Positions 34,212 to 43,713 are shown, numbered from the stretch's first letter. The stretch is 64,000 nucleotides of DNA from Rubrivirga marina (GCF_002283365.1 NZ_MQWD01000001.1:3483951-3547950), one strand, 5' to 3'. Notes: generated by a model from the letters alone, not told the origin. Made by a program: numbers and translations.

Positions 34212-34283
34212 GGAAAGTGCTCCTCCCCATCGCGGGATGCAACCGAGGCGCCAGACCGAGCGCGGCGTCCCGGTCGGCCCCGC

Positions 34284-34982
34284 TCAGGGCTCGGCGGACC
34301 CGGCCGTCTCGGCCACGGCGTCGGGGAACAGGCCGGCCCACGCCTCTGGCGGAGGGGCGACGACCGTGACGGGCTCCCGCTTCGTCGGGTGCTCGACGAC
34401 CAGCCGGTAGGCGTGGAGCGCGACACCGCGGCCGTCAGCGAACGGAGTCTGGTTGCCATAACGGAAATCACCGAGAATCGGAGCGCCCAGCTCCGCCAGT
34501 TGGGCGCGGATCTGGTGCTTCCGGCCGGTGAGGAGCTCCACCTCGACGAGGCTCCGAGCGGAGTCGCGGGCGAGCGTTCGGTATCGGAGCGCCGCGCGCT
34601 GGCCCTCCCCCACCGGCACCACGTCGACGCTCCCCCCGCCGCCCTTGTCGATCGCGTCGACCCGCTCGGTCCACGCCCCGCCGTCGCCAGGGTCCCCCTC
34701 GACCACGGCGAGGTACCGCTTTTGCGGGACGCGGCGGCGGAACTGGTCGCTGAGGCGCGACGCCGCCTTCGACGTCCGCGCGAGCATCATGACGCCGCTC
34801 GCCGGCCGATCGAGGCGGTGGACGAGGCCGACGAACACGTTGCCGGGCTTGTCGAACCGCTCCTTGAGGTACGCCTTGGCGAGCGAGACGAGGTCCGGGT
34901 CGCCGGTCCGGTCGGCCTGCGTGAGGAGGCCGGGCGGCTTCGAGACGGCGAGGAGGTGATTGTCGAGGTAGAGCGGGTTCAC
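34284..34982 (-). CDS. RluA-family pseudouridine synthase
   Basis: Isomerises uridine in rRNA or tRNA. 232 residues, without an S4 domain. Family features: YLDNHLLAVSKPPGLLTQ, catalytic Asp in HRLDRPASGVMMLARTSKAA, KRYLAVVEG, LLTGRKHQIRAQLAELGAPI and GDFRYG. The start GTG 34982 fits the family beginning; upstream open frame to 35291 is unlike it. It stands 35 bp after the preceding membrane protein gene and 110 bp before yceH, in an apparent five-gene minus-strand operon from upp. Confidence 0.92.
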   Translation of the reverse strand: MNPLYLDNHLLAVSKPPGLLTQADRTGDPDLVSLAKAYLKERFDKPGNVFVGLVHRLDRPASGVMMLARTSKAASRLSDQFRRRVPQKRYLAVVEGDPGDGGAWTERVDAIDKGGGGSVDVVPVGEGQRAALRYRTLARDSARSLVEVELLTGRKHQIRAQLAELGAPILGDFRYGNQTPFADGRGVALHAYRLVVEHPTKREPVTVVAPPPEAWAGLFPDAVAETAGSAEP

Positions 34983-35017
34983 GCCCCGGCGACGGCGCCC
35001 CACGCCGTGCGGTTCCG

Positions 35018-35485
35018 CTAGCTCCTGCGCCACTGGCGCATGCCGAGCACGGCCAACCCGACGACGCCCGTCACGACGCACGCGAGGTGGAGCAGGTCGA
35101 GGTCGACCGCTCCGAGCAGCGGGTTCGCCGCCGACACGGGCAGGAACGGCCGGAGATCCGAGTGCATGATCGCGTCGAGCCCGGTCTGCCCGAGCCCGCC
35201 GAGCACGCCCCCCACCAGTGCCGGCCCTGCCCGCCACTCCGCCGAGGCGGCCCCCCTCCTCCTCCCCACCCAGGCCACGAGCGCTCCGCACGCCGCGCCC
35301 GCGATCGTCGCCCCCGCCAGCGTGTGAAACGTCGCGTGGACCGGCGACCGGCCGGCGAGCAGGTTCACGACCGACTCCGCGTCGATCACGACGTTGGCCA
35401 GCACGAACGCCGCCAGCGACACCCGGCTCGGGGCGAGGCCCTTCAGCAACAGCCCCGGACCGAAGTGGAACGGCGTGACGGGCAC
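35018..35485 (-). CDS. small integral membrane protein
   Basis: 155 residues with 4 predicted transmembrane helices: VSLAAFVLANVVIDAESVVN, TLAGATIAGAACGALVAWVG, ALVGGVLGGLGQTGLDAIMH and LHLACVVTGVVGLAVLGMRQ. It begins TPFHFGPGLLLKG and has conserved-looking His/Asp residues (HATFHTLAG, DAIMHSDLRP), a pattern seen in membrane-bound metal-dependent hydrolase-like proteins; function not known. GTG 35485 overlaps the NhaC stop by one base (TAGTG), so it is likely translated by coupling. Confidence 0.75.
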   Translation of the reverse strand: MPVTPFHFGPGLLLKGLAPSRVSLAAFVLANVVIDAESVVNLLAGRSPVHATFHTLAGATIAGAACGALVAWVGRRRGAASAEWRAGPALVGGVLGGLGQTGLDAIMHSDLRPFLPVSAANPLLGAVDLDLLHLACVVTGVVGLAVLGMRQWRRS

Positions 35486-37605
35486 TACGCCTCGTCTACC
35501 TCGACCTCCTCAGTGTGCCCCGGGATGGGCTTGCCGAAGAACCAGAGGACCGCCAGCAGGACGCCCGCCCCGAGCAGGAGTGAGAGCCACCACGGGAAGC
35601 CGAAGCCCGTCGGGATCGTCCCCAGCCCGATCGCCACGAGGCCCACGAGGAGCGCGTACGGCAACTGGGTCCGGACGTGCTCGATGTGGTCGCAGCCCGA
35701 GGCCATCGACGACAGAATCGTCGTGTCCGAGATCGGCGAGCAGTGGTCGCCCCAGACGGCGCCGGCGAGAACGCACGACACGGCCGAGTAGAGGAGGTAG
35801 AAGTGCTCCGGATCGGCGAGGCCGTTGGCGTCCATGACGCCCCACATTAGCTGGACCACGAGCGGCATGAGGATGCCCATGGTGCCCCACGACGTGCCGG
35901 TCGCGAACGCCGTGAGCGCGGCGAGGACGAAGATGAGGGCCGGGACGATGCCGGGCGGCAGCGCCGCGCTCAACGCCGTGCCGAGGTAGTCGCCCGTGTG
36001 GAGCACGTCGGTCGTCGCCGAGAGCGACCACGCGAGGACGAGGATGATCATGGCGAAGAGCATCGACTTGAGCCCTTCGTACCAGGAGTCGAGCGTCTCG
36101 TCGAGCGTCAGGATCCGCTGCCCGACCGACAGGAGCACGGCCGTGAGCACGCCTGCCAGCGACGACCACATCAGCGCCTTGTACGAGTCGGCGCTCCCGA
36201 TGACCTCGCGGATTGTGTCGCCCTCCCCTGTGACCCACAGCCCGACGATCACCCCGAACACGAGGACGAGGACGGGCAGGATCGCGTTGAACCCGCGGTG
36301 CGGCTTGTCGGGCGGCGGCGCGAACAGCTCGCTGTCTTCCGCGGCCGCGTCGACCTTGGCGCCGGGGCCGAGGACGGCGCCGGTCGTCCGCGCGCGGTGC
36401 TCGGCGTCGTACATCGGCCCGAACTCACGGTCCGTGAACGCGATGACGAACACGAAGAAGAGGGCCAGGATCGGGTAGAACCGGTAGAGGATCGACTCGA
36501 GGAAGATGCCGTAGCCGTCGAGCGTGAGCCCCGGGATGCCGGCCACGGCCTCGTTGATGAGCCCGACCTCGAACCCGATCCACGTCGTCACGAGGGCGAG
36601 CGAGGCGACCGGCGCGCTCGTCGAGTCGACGATGTAGGCCAGCTTCTCGCGGCTGATCCGGAGCCGGTCGGTCACCGGCCGCATCGTGTTGCCGATGATG
36701 AGCGAGTTGGCGTAGTCGTCGAAGAAGATGGTGAGCCCGAGGAGGCCCGTCGCCGTCTGCCCGCGCTTCGGCGTGCTCGCCCAGCGGACGATGGCGTTCA
36801 CGACGCCCTGCGTCCCGCCGTTCTTCTGGATGATCCCCACCATCCCGCCGATCATGAGCGTGAAGATGACGATCGAGGCGTGCCCCTCGTCGGCGAGCGC
36901 GTCCAGGATGTAGACCTGGATCGTGGCGAAGAGCCCGCCGACGATCCCGCCCGGCGTGACGCCCGCGACGAGGACGGCGCCGCTCCAGATGCCGAGGAAC
37001 AGGGCGGGGATCACGCGGCGCCACACGAGCGCGACCGCGATCGCGAGGAGCGGCGGGACGATGGAGAGCCAGCCGGGCAGCGTCCGCGGCGTGGCCGTCG
37101 CCACCGCCCCGCCGCGCCACAGGACCTCCACGGTCGTCGGGCCCGAGTCGGGCGCGGTGAGGCCCGAGGCGGAAAGGGTCCCGTCGTCGGCCACCTCGAC
37201 CGGCACGGTCCGCCCGCCGGCCCGCACGAGCGCGCCGTCAGCCGTGTCGAGCCCCGTCAGCGTGACGCCGAACGGGACGCCGCGCAGCACGACGTCCGGG
37301 ACCGTGACCTGGACGGCCGAGCTCTCGGCCGGCCGCGTCGCGAGGCTGTCGCGCACGAGCGACGGCGCGGTCGGCGTCTGCGCCGCCGTGTCCGCGGGCG
37401 GCTCCTGCAGCGTGACCGGCGCCTCGAGCGGGTTGCCGATGGACGCCGTGTCCGCCCCAGGCACCGCGTCGGCCCCCTGGGCCTGCGCCCCCCCAACGGT
37501 CGCGAGCACGATCAGCAGCGCGAGCAGCCATCCACCCCGCCGAGCCCGACCGTCTCGGCCCGAGCTCCCCGTTCTCCCGGCCCTGGTCCCCAGTACCGTC
37601 ATCAT
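35485..37605 (-). CDS. NhaC-family Na+/H+ antiporter
   Basis: 706 residues. A signal-like N-terminus (LLALLIVLATVGGAQAQ) and a beta-rich periplasmic domain (residues about 80-175) precede 11-12 helices. NhaC features: IFFDDYANSLIIGNTMRPV near residue 285, WSLSATTDVL and GTSWGTMGILMPLVVQL, and GAVWGDHCSPISDTTILSSM near residue 640. Larger than Bacillus NhaC (about 450) because of the periplasmic domain. Predicted to exchange cytoplasmic Na+ for H+. Two ATG start it; the first overlaps the upp stop as ATGA. Confidence 0.9.
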   Translation of the reverse strand: MMTVLGTRAGRTGSSGRDGRARRGGWLLALLIVLATVGGAQAQGADAVPGADTASIGNPLEAPVTLQEPPADTAAQTPTAPSLVRDSLATRPAESSAVQVTVPDVVLRGVPFGVTLTGLDTADGALVRAGGRTVPVEVADDGTLSASGLTAPDSGPTTVEVLWRGGAVATATPRTLPGWLSIVPPLLAIAVALVWRRVIPALFLGIWSGAVLVAGVTPGGIVGGLFATIQVYILDALADEGHASIVIFTLMIGGMVGIIQKNGGTQGVVNAIVRWASTPKRGQTATGLLGLTIFFDDYANSLIIGNTMRPVTDRLRISREKLAYIVDSTSAPVASLALVTTWIGFEVGLINEAVAGIPGLTLDGYGIFLESILYRFYPILALFFVFVIAFTDREFGPMYDAEHRARTTGAVLGPGAKVDAAAEDSELFAPPPDKPHRGFNAILPVLVLVFGVIVGLWVTGEGDTIREVIGSADSYKALMWSSLAGVLTAVLLSVGQRILTLDETLDSWYEGLKSMLFAMIILVLAWSLSATTDVLHTGDYLGTALSAALPPGIVPALIFVLAALTAFATGTSWGTMGILMPLVVQLMWGVMDANGLADPEHFYLLYSAVSCVLAGAVWGDHCSPISDTTILSSMASGCDHIEHVRTQLPYALLVGLVAIGLGTIPTGFGFPWWLSLLLGAGVLLAVLWFFGKPIPGHTEEVEVDEA

Positions 37606-38222
37606 GTCGTCCCGAAGATGCGGTCGCCGGCGTCCCCGAGGCCGGGCCGGATGAACGCGTTCTCGTCGAGCTGGCGGTCGAGCGCCGCCGCCACGATGGG
37701 GACGTCCGGATGGTAGTCCTCGAGCCGCGCGACGCCCTCCGGCGCCGCCACGAGGCAGACGAACACGAGGTCCTTCGCGCCCCGCCGCTTGAGGTGGTTG
37801 ATGGCCCCGGCCGCGCTTCCCCCCGTCGCCAGCATCGGGTCGACGACGAACACGCGGGCGTCGCGCACCTGCGGCGGCACGTTCGAGTAGTAGTCGACCG
37901 GCTCGTGCGACTGCTCGTCGCGGTACATCCCGAGGTGCCCGACGCGCGCCTCGGGCACGTAGCGGACGAACCCGTCGACGAGCCCGAGGCCGGCGCGGAG
38001 CACGGGCACCACGACGACCTCCCGGGCCAGCAGGTAGCCCTCCGTCTCCTCGAGCGGCGTCTGGACCGGGCAGGTCGTGACGGGCAGGTCGCGGAGGGCC
38101 TCGTAGGCCAGGATCGACGAGACATCCGACAGCGTCCGCCGGAACTCCCCGTAGGGCGTGGCGGCGTCGCGGAGCGTGGTCAGCGCGCGCTTCAGGAGCG
38201 GGTGGTCGACGACGGTCAGCAT
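37602..38222 (-). CDS. upp: uracil phosphoribosyltransferase
   Basis: Salvage of uracil to UMP with PRPP. 206 residues, full length. Signature: VDHPLLKRALTTLRDAATP, VVVPVLRAGLGLVDGFVRYV, VVDPMLATGGSAAGAINHLK (PRPP loop) and VCLVAAPEGVARLEDYHPDV, ending RPGLGDAGDRIFGT. ATG 38222 follows CCCCCC. First gene of the run upp-NhaC-membrane protein-RluA-yceH. Confidence 0.96.
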   Translation of the reverse strand: MLTVVDHPLLKRALTTLRDAATPYGEFRRTLSDVSSILAYEALRDLPVTTCPVQTPLEETEGYLLAREVVVVPVLRAGLGLVDGFVRYVPEARVGHLGMYRDEQSHEPVDYYSNVPPQVRDARVFVVDPMLATGGSAAGAINHLKRRGAKDLVFVCLVAAPEGVARLEDYHPDVPIVAAALDRQLDENAFIRPGLGDAGDRIFGTT

Positions 38223-38315
38223 GGGGGGAGGGATGGGGGAGGCGGGACGGAGGGGTCCGGGTGGAGGACGAACGACGCGGTCATCCCTCCATCCCCGGCC
38301 CCTCGCTCATCCCTC

Positions 38316-40031
38316 TTACCGCTTCAGCCGGCCCTCCTGGACGGCCCGCTTGTGGTCGACCTCGTTCTGCTCCCACGGCCGGCGCTCGAAGTAGCTGTCG
38401 GTCAGCTTCTTGAGGACCGGCGACAGCAGGAGGAGCGCCAGGACGTTGGGCAGCGTGACGAGCGACAGGGCCACGTCGCCGAGGTCCCAGATCGTCGTGA
38501 CCGCGAGGACGGCGCCGACGAAGTGCATGATCACGAAGACCCCCTTGAACGGGAGGATGGCCCTCGGGCCGAACAGGTAGTTCGCGCACCGATCGCCGTA
38601 GTAGCTCCACGAGATCGAGGTCGAGACGGCGAACAGGACCACCGAGAGCAGCACGATAAACCGCCCGAGGCCGCCCAACCCGATCTGACCGAGCCCGCGC
38701 TCGAAGGCCAGCGTCGTGAGCGGGGCGCTCGTCCGGACCGTGTTGCCGTAGAGCGTCGTGAGCACGGTCCCGTCGGCGTCGAGGACCGTGCGGGTCGCGG
38801 GGTCGACGGTGCCGGTGAAGACCTGCGTCTGGGCCTCGTCGACGTAGAGCGTGTCGACGCCCACGCTGAACCGGCCGATGCGCGGGCCGTCGAGGATCTG
38901 TGGGATGCCCTCCTCATACGAGATCGGGTCCTGGCCCTGGTAGACGGTGAACCCCGACTCGCGGTCGCCCTCGACGATCGACACGTTGGAGGCGCTGAGG
39001 TCGATGGGCGCCGGCGCCGTGGCCTCGAAGGCGCCCGTCGTGACGAGGACGAGGCCGGTCATCGTGCAGATGATGATCGTGTCGATGAACGGCTCGAGGA
39101 GCGCGACGACGCCCTCCGAGACGGGCTCGTCGGTCTTGGCCGCCGAGTGAGCGATGGGGGCCGAGCCCTGGCCGGCCTCGTTCGAGAAGAGCCCCCGCTG
39201 GACGCCGTAGAGCATCGTCAGGAGGAACACGCCGGCGCCGGTGCCCGCCACGCCCGAGGTCGGGTTGAACGCCTCGCTGAAGATGCGCCCGAACGCCGCC
39301 GGGACGTCGCCGATGTTCAGGACGAGGATGGTCAACGCCCCCAGCACGTAGATCGCCGCCATCACCGGCGCGATGATGCTGGTCACCTTCCCGATCCGGC
39401 TGATCCCACCCAAGATCACGACGCCGACGATGCTGGCCGTGATGAGCCCCGTGATCCACGGGTCGACGCCGAACGAGTCGAAGACCTGGGTCGCGACCGT
39501 GTTGGCCTGGACCGCGTTGCCGGTCATGAACGACGTGATCATGAGGGCGAACGCGAAGAACATGGCCACCGGCTTCCAGTTCTTCCCGAGCCCGCGCTCG
39601 ATGTAGTACATAGGGCCGCCCGAGACGGAGCCCTCCCAGGCCTTCCCGTCCTCGTCCACGTGGACGTCGCGGTACTGCTGGGCGAGCGTGACCTCGGAGT
39701 ACTTCGTCGCCATGCCGAGGAGGGCCGTGACCCACATCCAGAACAGCGCGCCGGGCCCGCCGATGTGGATCGCCAGGGCCACGCCCGCGATGTTGCCGAC
39801 GCCGACCGTCGCCGAGAGAGCCGTCGTGAGCGCTTGGAAGTGCGAGACGTCGCCGGGCTCGTCGGGGTCGTCGTAGCGGCCGGTGGCGACGGCGAACCCG
39901 TGCCCGAGGCGGCGGAACTGGACGAACCCGAGCTTGATCGTCAGGAAGAGGCCGGTCCCAAGCAGGCCGATGACCAGGGGCCACCGGAGCACGTTGTTGA
40001 TGGCATCGATGACGGCGGAGAGGAGCTCCAT
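38316..40031 (-). CDS. alanine/glycine:cation symporter (AGCS family)
   Basis: 571 residues, about 11 helices. AGCS motifs: FQALTTALSATVGVGNIAGV, ALFWMWVTALLGMATKYSEV, GGPMYYIERGLGKNWKP, RGLFSNEAGQGSAPIAH and SISWSYYGDRCANYLFG. A soluble segment of about 100 residues (SASNVSIVEGDRESGFTVY to TVRTSAPLTTLAF) interrupts the helices near residue 375; such insertions occur in Bacteroidota members. Na+-coupled uptake of Ala/Gly is inferred. ATG 40031 is preferred over upstream open frame; a TATCTTCG box lies at 40065-40072. Confidence 0.93.
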   Translation of the reverse strand: MELLSAVIDAINNVLRWPLVIGLLGTGLFLTIKLGFVQFRRLGHGFAVATGRYDDPDEPGDVSHFQALTTALSATVGVGNIAGVALAIHIGGPGALFWMWVTALLGMATKYSEVTLAQQYRDVHVDEDGKAWEGSVSGGPMYYIERGLGKNWKPVAMFFAFALMITSFMTGNAVQANTVATQVFDSFGVDPWITGLITASIVGVVILGGISRIGKVTSIIAPVMAAIYVLGALTILVLNIGDVPAAFGRIFSEAFNPTSGVAGTGAGVFLLTMLYGVQRGLFSNEAGQGSAPIAHSAAKTDEPVSEGVVALLEPFIDTIIICTMTGLVLVTTGAFEATAPAPIDLSASNVSIVEGDRESGFTVYQGQDPISYEEGIPQILDGPRIGRFSVGVDTLYVDEAQTQVFTGTVDPATRTVLDADGTVLTTLYGNTVRTSAPLTTLAFERGLGQIGLGGLGRFIVLLSVVLFAVSTSISWSYYGDRCANYLFGPRAILPFKGVFVIMHFVGAVLAVTTIWDLGDVALSLVTLPNVLALLLLSPVLKKLTDSYFERRPWEQNEVDHKRAVQEGRLKR

Positions 40032-40214
40032 GTGGCGATGAGCGCGGAGTGGATGGGGAAGCCGCGAAGATAGGGCCGATCCCCAGCCCTGGGAGGTCAC
40101 CTCCCCCACCCGCCTCGTGCGCGCCCGCGCGTACGGCCGCGCCTGCGCCCCGGAGTTCACGCGGTCGTCCCGGAGTCCTCGCGAGGGCTCACCGAGGCCG
40201 CCGGCCTCGACGCG

Positions 40215-40877
40215 TCAGGGGACCGGGTCTGAATCTCCGTCGAGGTCTGCGAGGAGCGACTCGACCACCGACCGTTGGGCGGAGCTCGGGGGCTCCCGGT
40301 CCCGGGCCTCGGCCGAGTCGGCGAGGGCGAGGTACTGGCGGAGATCGCGGCGCGCGGCGACGCTGTCGCCGGCGTAGGAGTGGACGACGCCCCGGTCGAG
40401 GACGTGGCGCGGCTCCTCGGGCGCGAGCGCGACGGCCCGGTCCAGGTCTTCGAGGGTCCGCACCCAGCCGTCGTCGAGGGCCTGGGCCACGAACGCCCGG
40501 TGGCTGTAGATGTCGGCGAGGGGCGTCCCGCGCGCCTCGCCCCCCCGCTCGACGGCCTCAATGGCCGCCGTGAGGTCGGTGTAGGCAGCGCGGACCTGCT
40601 CGGGATCCCCACCGTCGTCGTCCCACCCGGCCCAGCGGCAGAGCCCACGGGCCACGAGCGCGTCCGGCGCCCCGGGCGACGCGGCGAGGACGGAGTCGAG
40701 CCGGGCGACGCCGTCGGTCACGTCGCCCGCGAGGCACTGGTCGAACGACGCCTGCACTGCCCCCAGGTCCACCGAGGCGGGCGGACCCGGCGGGGCGACC
40801 GGGGCCGGGGTGGGCGCGTCGTCGCCGCACGCGCCGAGCGCGAGCGCGGCCAGGAGGACCGGCAACCGGCGGCGCAC
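40215..40877 (-). CDS. TPR-type lipoprotein
   Basis: 220 residues. Lipobox LALGAC (Cys about 17) after a short signal, then a Pro/Ala linker and helical repeats of tetratricopeptide type (QASFDQCLAGDVTDGVARLD, DALVARGLCRWAGWDDDGGD, DIYSHRAFVAQALDDGWVRT, HVLDRGVVHSYAGDSVAARR). Likely an envelope scaffold; partner unknown. GTG 40877 overlaps the ftsE stop by one base (TAGTG), so expression follows ftsE. Confidence 0.78.
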   Translation of the reverse strand: MRRRLPVLLAALALGACGDDAPTPAPVAPPGPPASVDLGAVQASFDQCLAGDVTDGVARLDSVLAASPGAPDALVARGLCRWAGWDDDGGDPEQVRAAYTDLTAAIEAVERGGEARGTPLADIYSHRAFVAQALDDGWVRTLEDLDRAVALAPEEPRHVLDRGVVHSYAGDSVAARRDLRQYLALADSAEARDREPPSSAQRSVVESLLADLDGDSDPVP

Positions 40878-41641
40878 TAGAGCGAGGCCGGGTCGACCTC
40901 GATGAGCCGCCCGCGCACGAGCGCGAGCGTCCGCGCCGGGAAGGCCTTGACGAGCCGGTAGTCATGCGTCGCCATGAGGAGCGCGGTCCCCTGGCGGTTG
41001 ACCTTGACCAGCAGCTTCTGGATCTCGTCGGCCACACGCGGGTCGAGGTTGCCCGTCGGCTCGTCGGCCAGGAGCAGGCGGGGGTGGTTGACGAGCGCGC
41101 GCGCGATGCACGCCCGCTGCTGCTCGCCGCCCGACAGTTCGCTCGGCCGGGCCTTCGCCCGGTGTCCCAATCCGACCTGAGCGAGCGCGCTGAGTGCCCG
41201 CTCCTTTACCTCCTTCCCCCGCACGCCGGTCGCGTAGAGCGCGAACGCCACGTTGTCGTAGGCGCTCCGGTCGGGGAGCAGCTGGAAGTCCTGGAACACG
41301 ATGCCGAGCATCCGCCGGAGAAGTGGGATGTCCTTCGGCTTCGTCGAGTCCGACTGGTACGGCCCCACACGGACGAGCCCGTACTCGGGCTGGACGTCCA
41401 TGTAGAGCAGCTTCATGATGGTCGACTTGCCGCTCCCGGTCGGGCCGATGAGGTAGACCATCTCGCCCGGCCGCATGGTCAGGTTGAGGTCCGAGGCGAC
41501 GTCGACGCGGGCACCCGATGGGTCGACGTAGCTCGCAGCGACGTTGCGGAGCTCGACGAGCGGGCGCTCTCGGGGCGCGCCCGCCGAGGGCGGCGCGGCG
41601 TAGTCAGAAACGCGGTCGACGGCGGGGTCCACAGGCGGCAT
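40877..41641 (-). CDS. ftsE: FtsE-like ABC transporter ATPase
   Basis: 254 residues with Walker [16 protein letters not shown]-loop [20 protein letters not shown], signature [17 protein letters not shown], Walker [14 protein letters not shown] and switch MATHDYRLV. The [12 protein letters not shown] start and the Q-loop text are FtsE-like, so a role with FtsX in activating cell-wall hydrolases at division is likely; no ftsX gene is adjacent, so LolD or another MacB-like partner is possible. ATG 41641 is favoured over a TTG at 41656. 16 bp after the methyltransferase stop. Confidence 0.85.
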   Translation of the reverse strand: MPPVDPAVDRVSDYAAPPSAGAPRERPLVELRNVAASYVDPSGARVDVASDLNLTMRPGEMVYLIGPTGSGKSTIMKLLYMDVQPEYGLVRVGPYQSDSTKPKDIPLLRRMLGIVFQDFQLLPDRSAYDNVAFALYATGVRGKEVKERALSALAQVGLGHRAKARPSELSGGEQQRACIARALVNHPRLLLADEPTGNLDPRVADEIQKLLVKVNRQGTALLMATHDYRLVKAFPARTLALVRGRLIEVDPASL

Positions 41642-41657
41642 CGGGGGGGTCCCCAAG

Positions 41658-42434
41658 CTACGCCGGCCGGCCGTGGGGCGTCGCCCGACGCAGGACCCAG
41701 TGGACCCGCTCGGAGTCGTCGGTCGCGGGCTCGCCCTCGAACCCGTCGTAGGCCGCGATCGCGACGAGGCCGGCCGCCTCGATGGCCTCGGCGACCTCCT
41801 CGCGGGTGTAGGCGCGCTGGACGTGGCGCTCCACGACCGTCCTCCCGTCGGGCAGCGTGAGGTCGAACGTCGTCGTGTGGAGGCGGCGGTCGGGGTCGTA
41901 CTCGCTCGTGCGGAGGTACGAGAACGCGTCGGTCTCGCCCGCGTCGTCGAACCCGCCGGCCGCGTGCGTCTCCGAGTTCACCGGCGTCGACTGGTCGATG
42001 ACGGCGATCCCCCCCGGCGCGAGGGCGTCGCGGATCGTGCGGAGGAGGTCGGTGACGGCGCCGAGGTCGAGGAGGTAGTTCAGGCCGTCGTACAGGAGCA
42101 CAACGACGTCGGCCGGGTCGCCGGGCACGGGCTCGCCGAACGGCAGCACGTCGAACGCGATCGGCCGGCCGGCGCGGCGCGCGGTCTCGCGGGCGACCTC
42201 GACCATCGCCTCGGAGCCGTCATAGGCGCGGTACCCGTAGCCCCCGGGCGGCGGGCCGAACGGCTGGAGCGCGACGGCGAACGTGCCGGTCCCACAGCCG
42301 AGTTCGACCACCGAACGAGCGCCGGGGCGGTGCTTTCGAATGAGGCCTTGGGCGTAGGCGGCCCACACCGGGTAGTCGACGTGGGCCATCACGGCGTCGT
42401 AGCCGGCGGCGAGGGCGGAGTACGGGTCGGTCAC
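41658..42434 (-). CDS. class I SAM-dependent methyltransferase
   Basis: 258 residues. SAM-binding motif I VVELGCGTGTFAVAL near residue 41, motif II YDGSEAMVEVAR, and DPADVVVLLYDGLNYLLDL in place of motif IV; then LLRTIRDALAPGGIAVIDQ. Start begins TDPYSALAAGYDAVMAHVDY at GTG 42434 (another GTG at 42452 adds six residues). Substrate unknown; the C-terminal half resembles glycine/sarcosine or small-molecule methyltransferase layouts only loosely. Same strand as pdxA upstream and ftsE downstream. Confidence 0.88.
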   Translation of the reverse strand: MTDPYSALAAGYDAVMAHVDYPVWAAYAQGLIRKHRPGARSVVELGCGTGTFAVALQPFGPPPGGYGYRAYDGSEAMVEVARETARRAGRPIAFDVLPFGEPVPGDPADVVVLLYDGLNYLLDLGAVTDLLRTIRDALAPGGIAVIDQSTPVNSETHAAGGFDDAGETDAFSYLRTSEYDPDRRLHTTTFDLTLPDGRTVVERHVQRAYTREEVAEAIEAAGLVAIAAYDGFEGEPATDDSERVHWVLRRATPHGRPA

Positions 42435-42562
42435 GGGCGGGAGGTCACGCACGACGGAAAGGTCGGGCCGCGGGTCCGGGGCCGCCACCCGAAGACGGCG
42501 TGATCCTCGGTCGGCGCGATCGACGGGATGGCTCCCTCCACCTCGGCACCGAGGGGACGGAG

Positions 42563-43555
42563 TCAGCGGGCGCGGCGGGCGGCCATGGCGGCGGCCATCC
42601 GGATCGCCGCGCGTATCGACGACGGGTCGGCCACACCCTGCCCCGCCACGTCGAACGCCGTCCCGTGGTCCGGGCTCGTGCGGACGATGGGGAGCCCGAG
42701 CGTGACGTTCACGCCGGCCCCCTGCGCGAGCGCCTTGAACGGGGCTAGTCCCTGGTCGTGGTACATCGCGACGACGGCGTCGGCGTGTCGCCATGCGCCG
42801 CGCCCGAAAAACGCGTCGGCCGGGTGCGGGCCGGTCACGTCGAGCCCGTCGGCCCGGAGCGCGTCGAGGGCCGGGCGGATCGTGTCGATCTCCTCGGTCC
42901 CGATCACGCCGCCGTCGCCCGCGTGCGGGTTGAGGCCGAGGACGGCCAGGCGCGGCGCGTCGATGCCGAGGTCGCGGCGGAGCGCCGCGGCGAGGGTCCG
43001 GCACGTGTCGCCGATCCGCTCCTCGGAGATCAGATCCGGCACGGCCGCGACGGGCACGTGGATCGTGACGAGCGCCACGCGGAGCGGCCCGGCGTCGAGG
43101 TCGGCCGCGAGGACCATCACGACGGTCGGGGCGCCGCACCGCTGCTGCAAGAACTCGGTGTGGCCGGGGACGGTGTAGCCGGCCTTCTGGATGGCCTCCT
43201 TCGAGATCGGCGCCGTGACGATGCCGTCCACGTCGCCCGCCAGCGCGAGGTCGACGGCGCAGGCGACGGCCTCCATCGCCCGCCGCCCGCCGGTGGCGGT
43301 CGTCTGTCCCCAGTCGATGTGTGTCTCCGTCCCCGGGTCCGGGTCGAGGACCGCGAGCCCCTCCCCTGCCCGCTCCGCCGCGCCGGCCACCTCGACGACC
43401 GGCCCGAGGCCGAGGCGCTCGGCGTGCTGGCGGAGCGCCTCGGCGCTGCCGACGGCGAGGAGGTCGGCCTCGGCCGCGTCGGCGGCCTTCAGCACGACCT
43501 CGGGCCCGATCCCGTTCGGGTCGCCGATGGAGACGGCGAGGCGCGGGCGGCTCAT
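42563..43555 (-). CDS. pdxA: 4-hydroxythreonine-4-phosphate dehydrogenase
   Basis: NAD-dependent oxidation of 4-phosphohydroxy-threonine in pyridoxal-phosphate synthesis (DXP-dependent route). 330 residues. Motifs: SIGDPNGIGPEVVLKA, TAPISKEAIQKAGYTVPGHT, LGLNPHAGDGGVIGTEE and AMYHDQGLAPFKAL with metal-ligand His, and RTSPDHGTAFDVAG. ATG 43555 overlaps the small lipoprotein stop as ATGA. Note that the product PLP is the cofactor of the decarboxylase at 12908, and Dxr at 51102 uses the same DXP precursor. Confidence 0.95.
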   Translation of the reverse strand: MSRPRLAVSIGDPNGIGPEVVLKAADAAEADLLAVGSAEALRQHAERLGLGPVVEVAGAAERAGEGLAVLDPDPGTETHIDWGQTTATGGRRAMEAVACAVDLALAGDVDGIVTAPISKEAIQKAGYTVPGHTEFLQQRCGAPTVVMVLAADLDAGPLRVALVTIHVPVAAVPDLISEERIGDTCRTLAAALRRDLGIDAPRLAVLGLNPHAGDGGVIGTEEIDTIRPALDALRADGLDVTGPHPADAFFGRGAWRHADAVVAMYHDQGLAPFKALAQGAGVNVTLGLPIVRTSPDHGTAFDVAGQGVADPSSIRAAIRMAAAMAARRAR

Positions 43556-43713
43556 TCGGCCTCGGACAGGGTGTCGGCCGGGGCGTCTTGGCCGAGGGAC
43601 GGCGGGACCTCGGCGGGCGTCGTGACCTCGGGGTTGGAGGTCCCGGCGGCGTCCTCGTCGGTCGCGCACGCGGCGAGCGGGAGCGTCAGCAGGAGCAGCA
43701 GGAGGAGTCGCAT
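43552..43713 (-). CDS. small lipoprotein
   Basis: 53 residues: MRLLLLLLLTLPLAAC with lipobox LAAC (Cys 16), then a short acidic, Pro-rich tail (DEDAAGTSNPEVTTP). Its stop overlaps the pdxA start (ATGA), so it is probably translated ahead of pdxA. No family; such peptides are easily missed by gene callers. Confidence 0.65.
   Translation of the reverse strand: MRLLLLLLLTLPLAACATDEDAAGTSNPEVTTPAEVPPSLGQDAPADTLSEAE

Noticed and set aside
35560-37600. Antisense ORF with periodic His/Asp/Arg as a real repeat protein (35998-37716)
   Set aside because: It is the mirror of the NhaC transmembrane gene and has no independent start context or motif.
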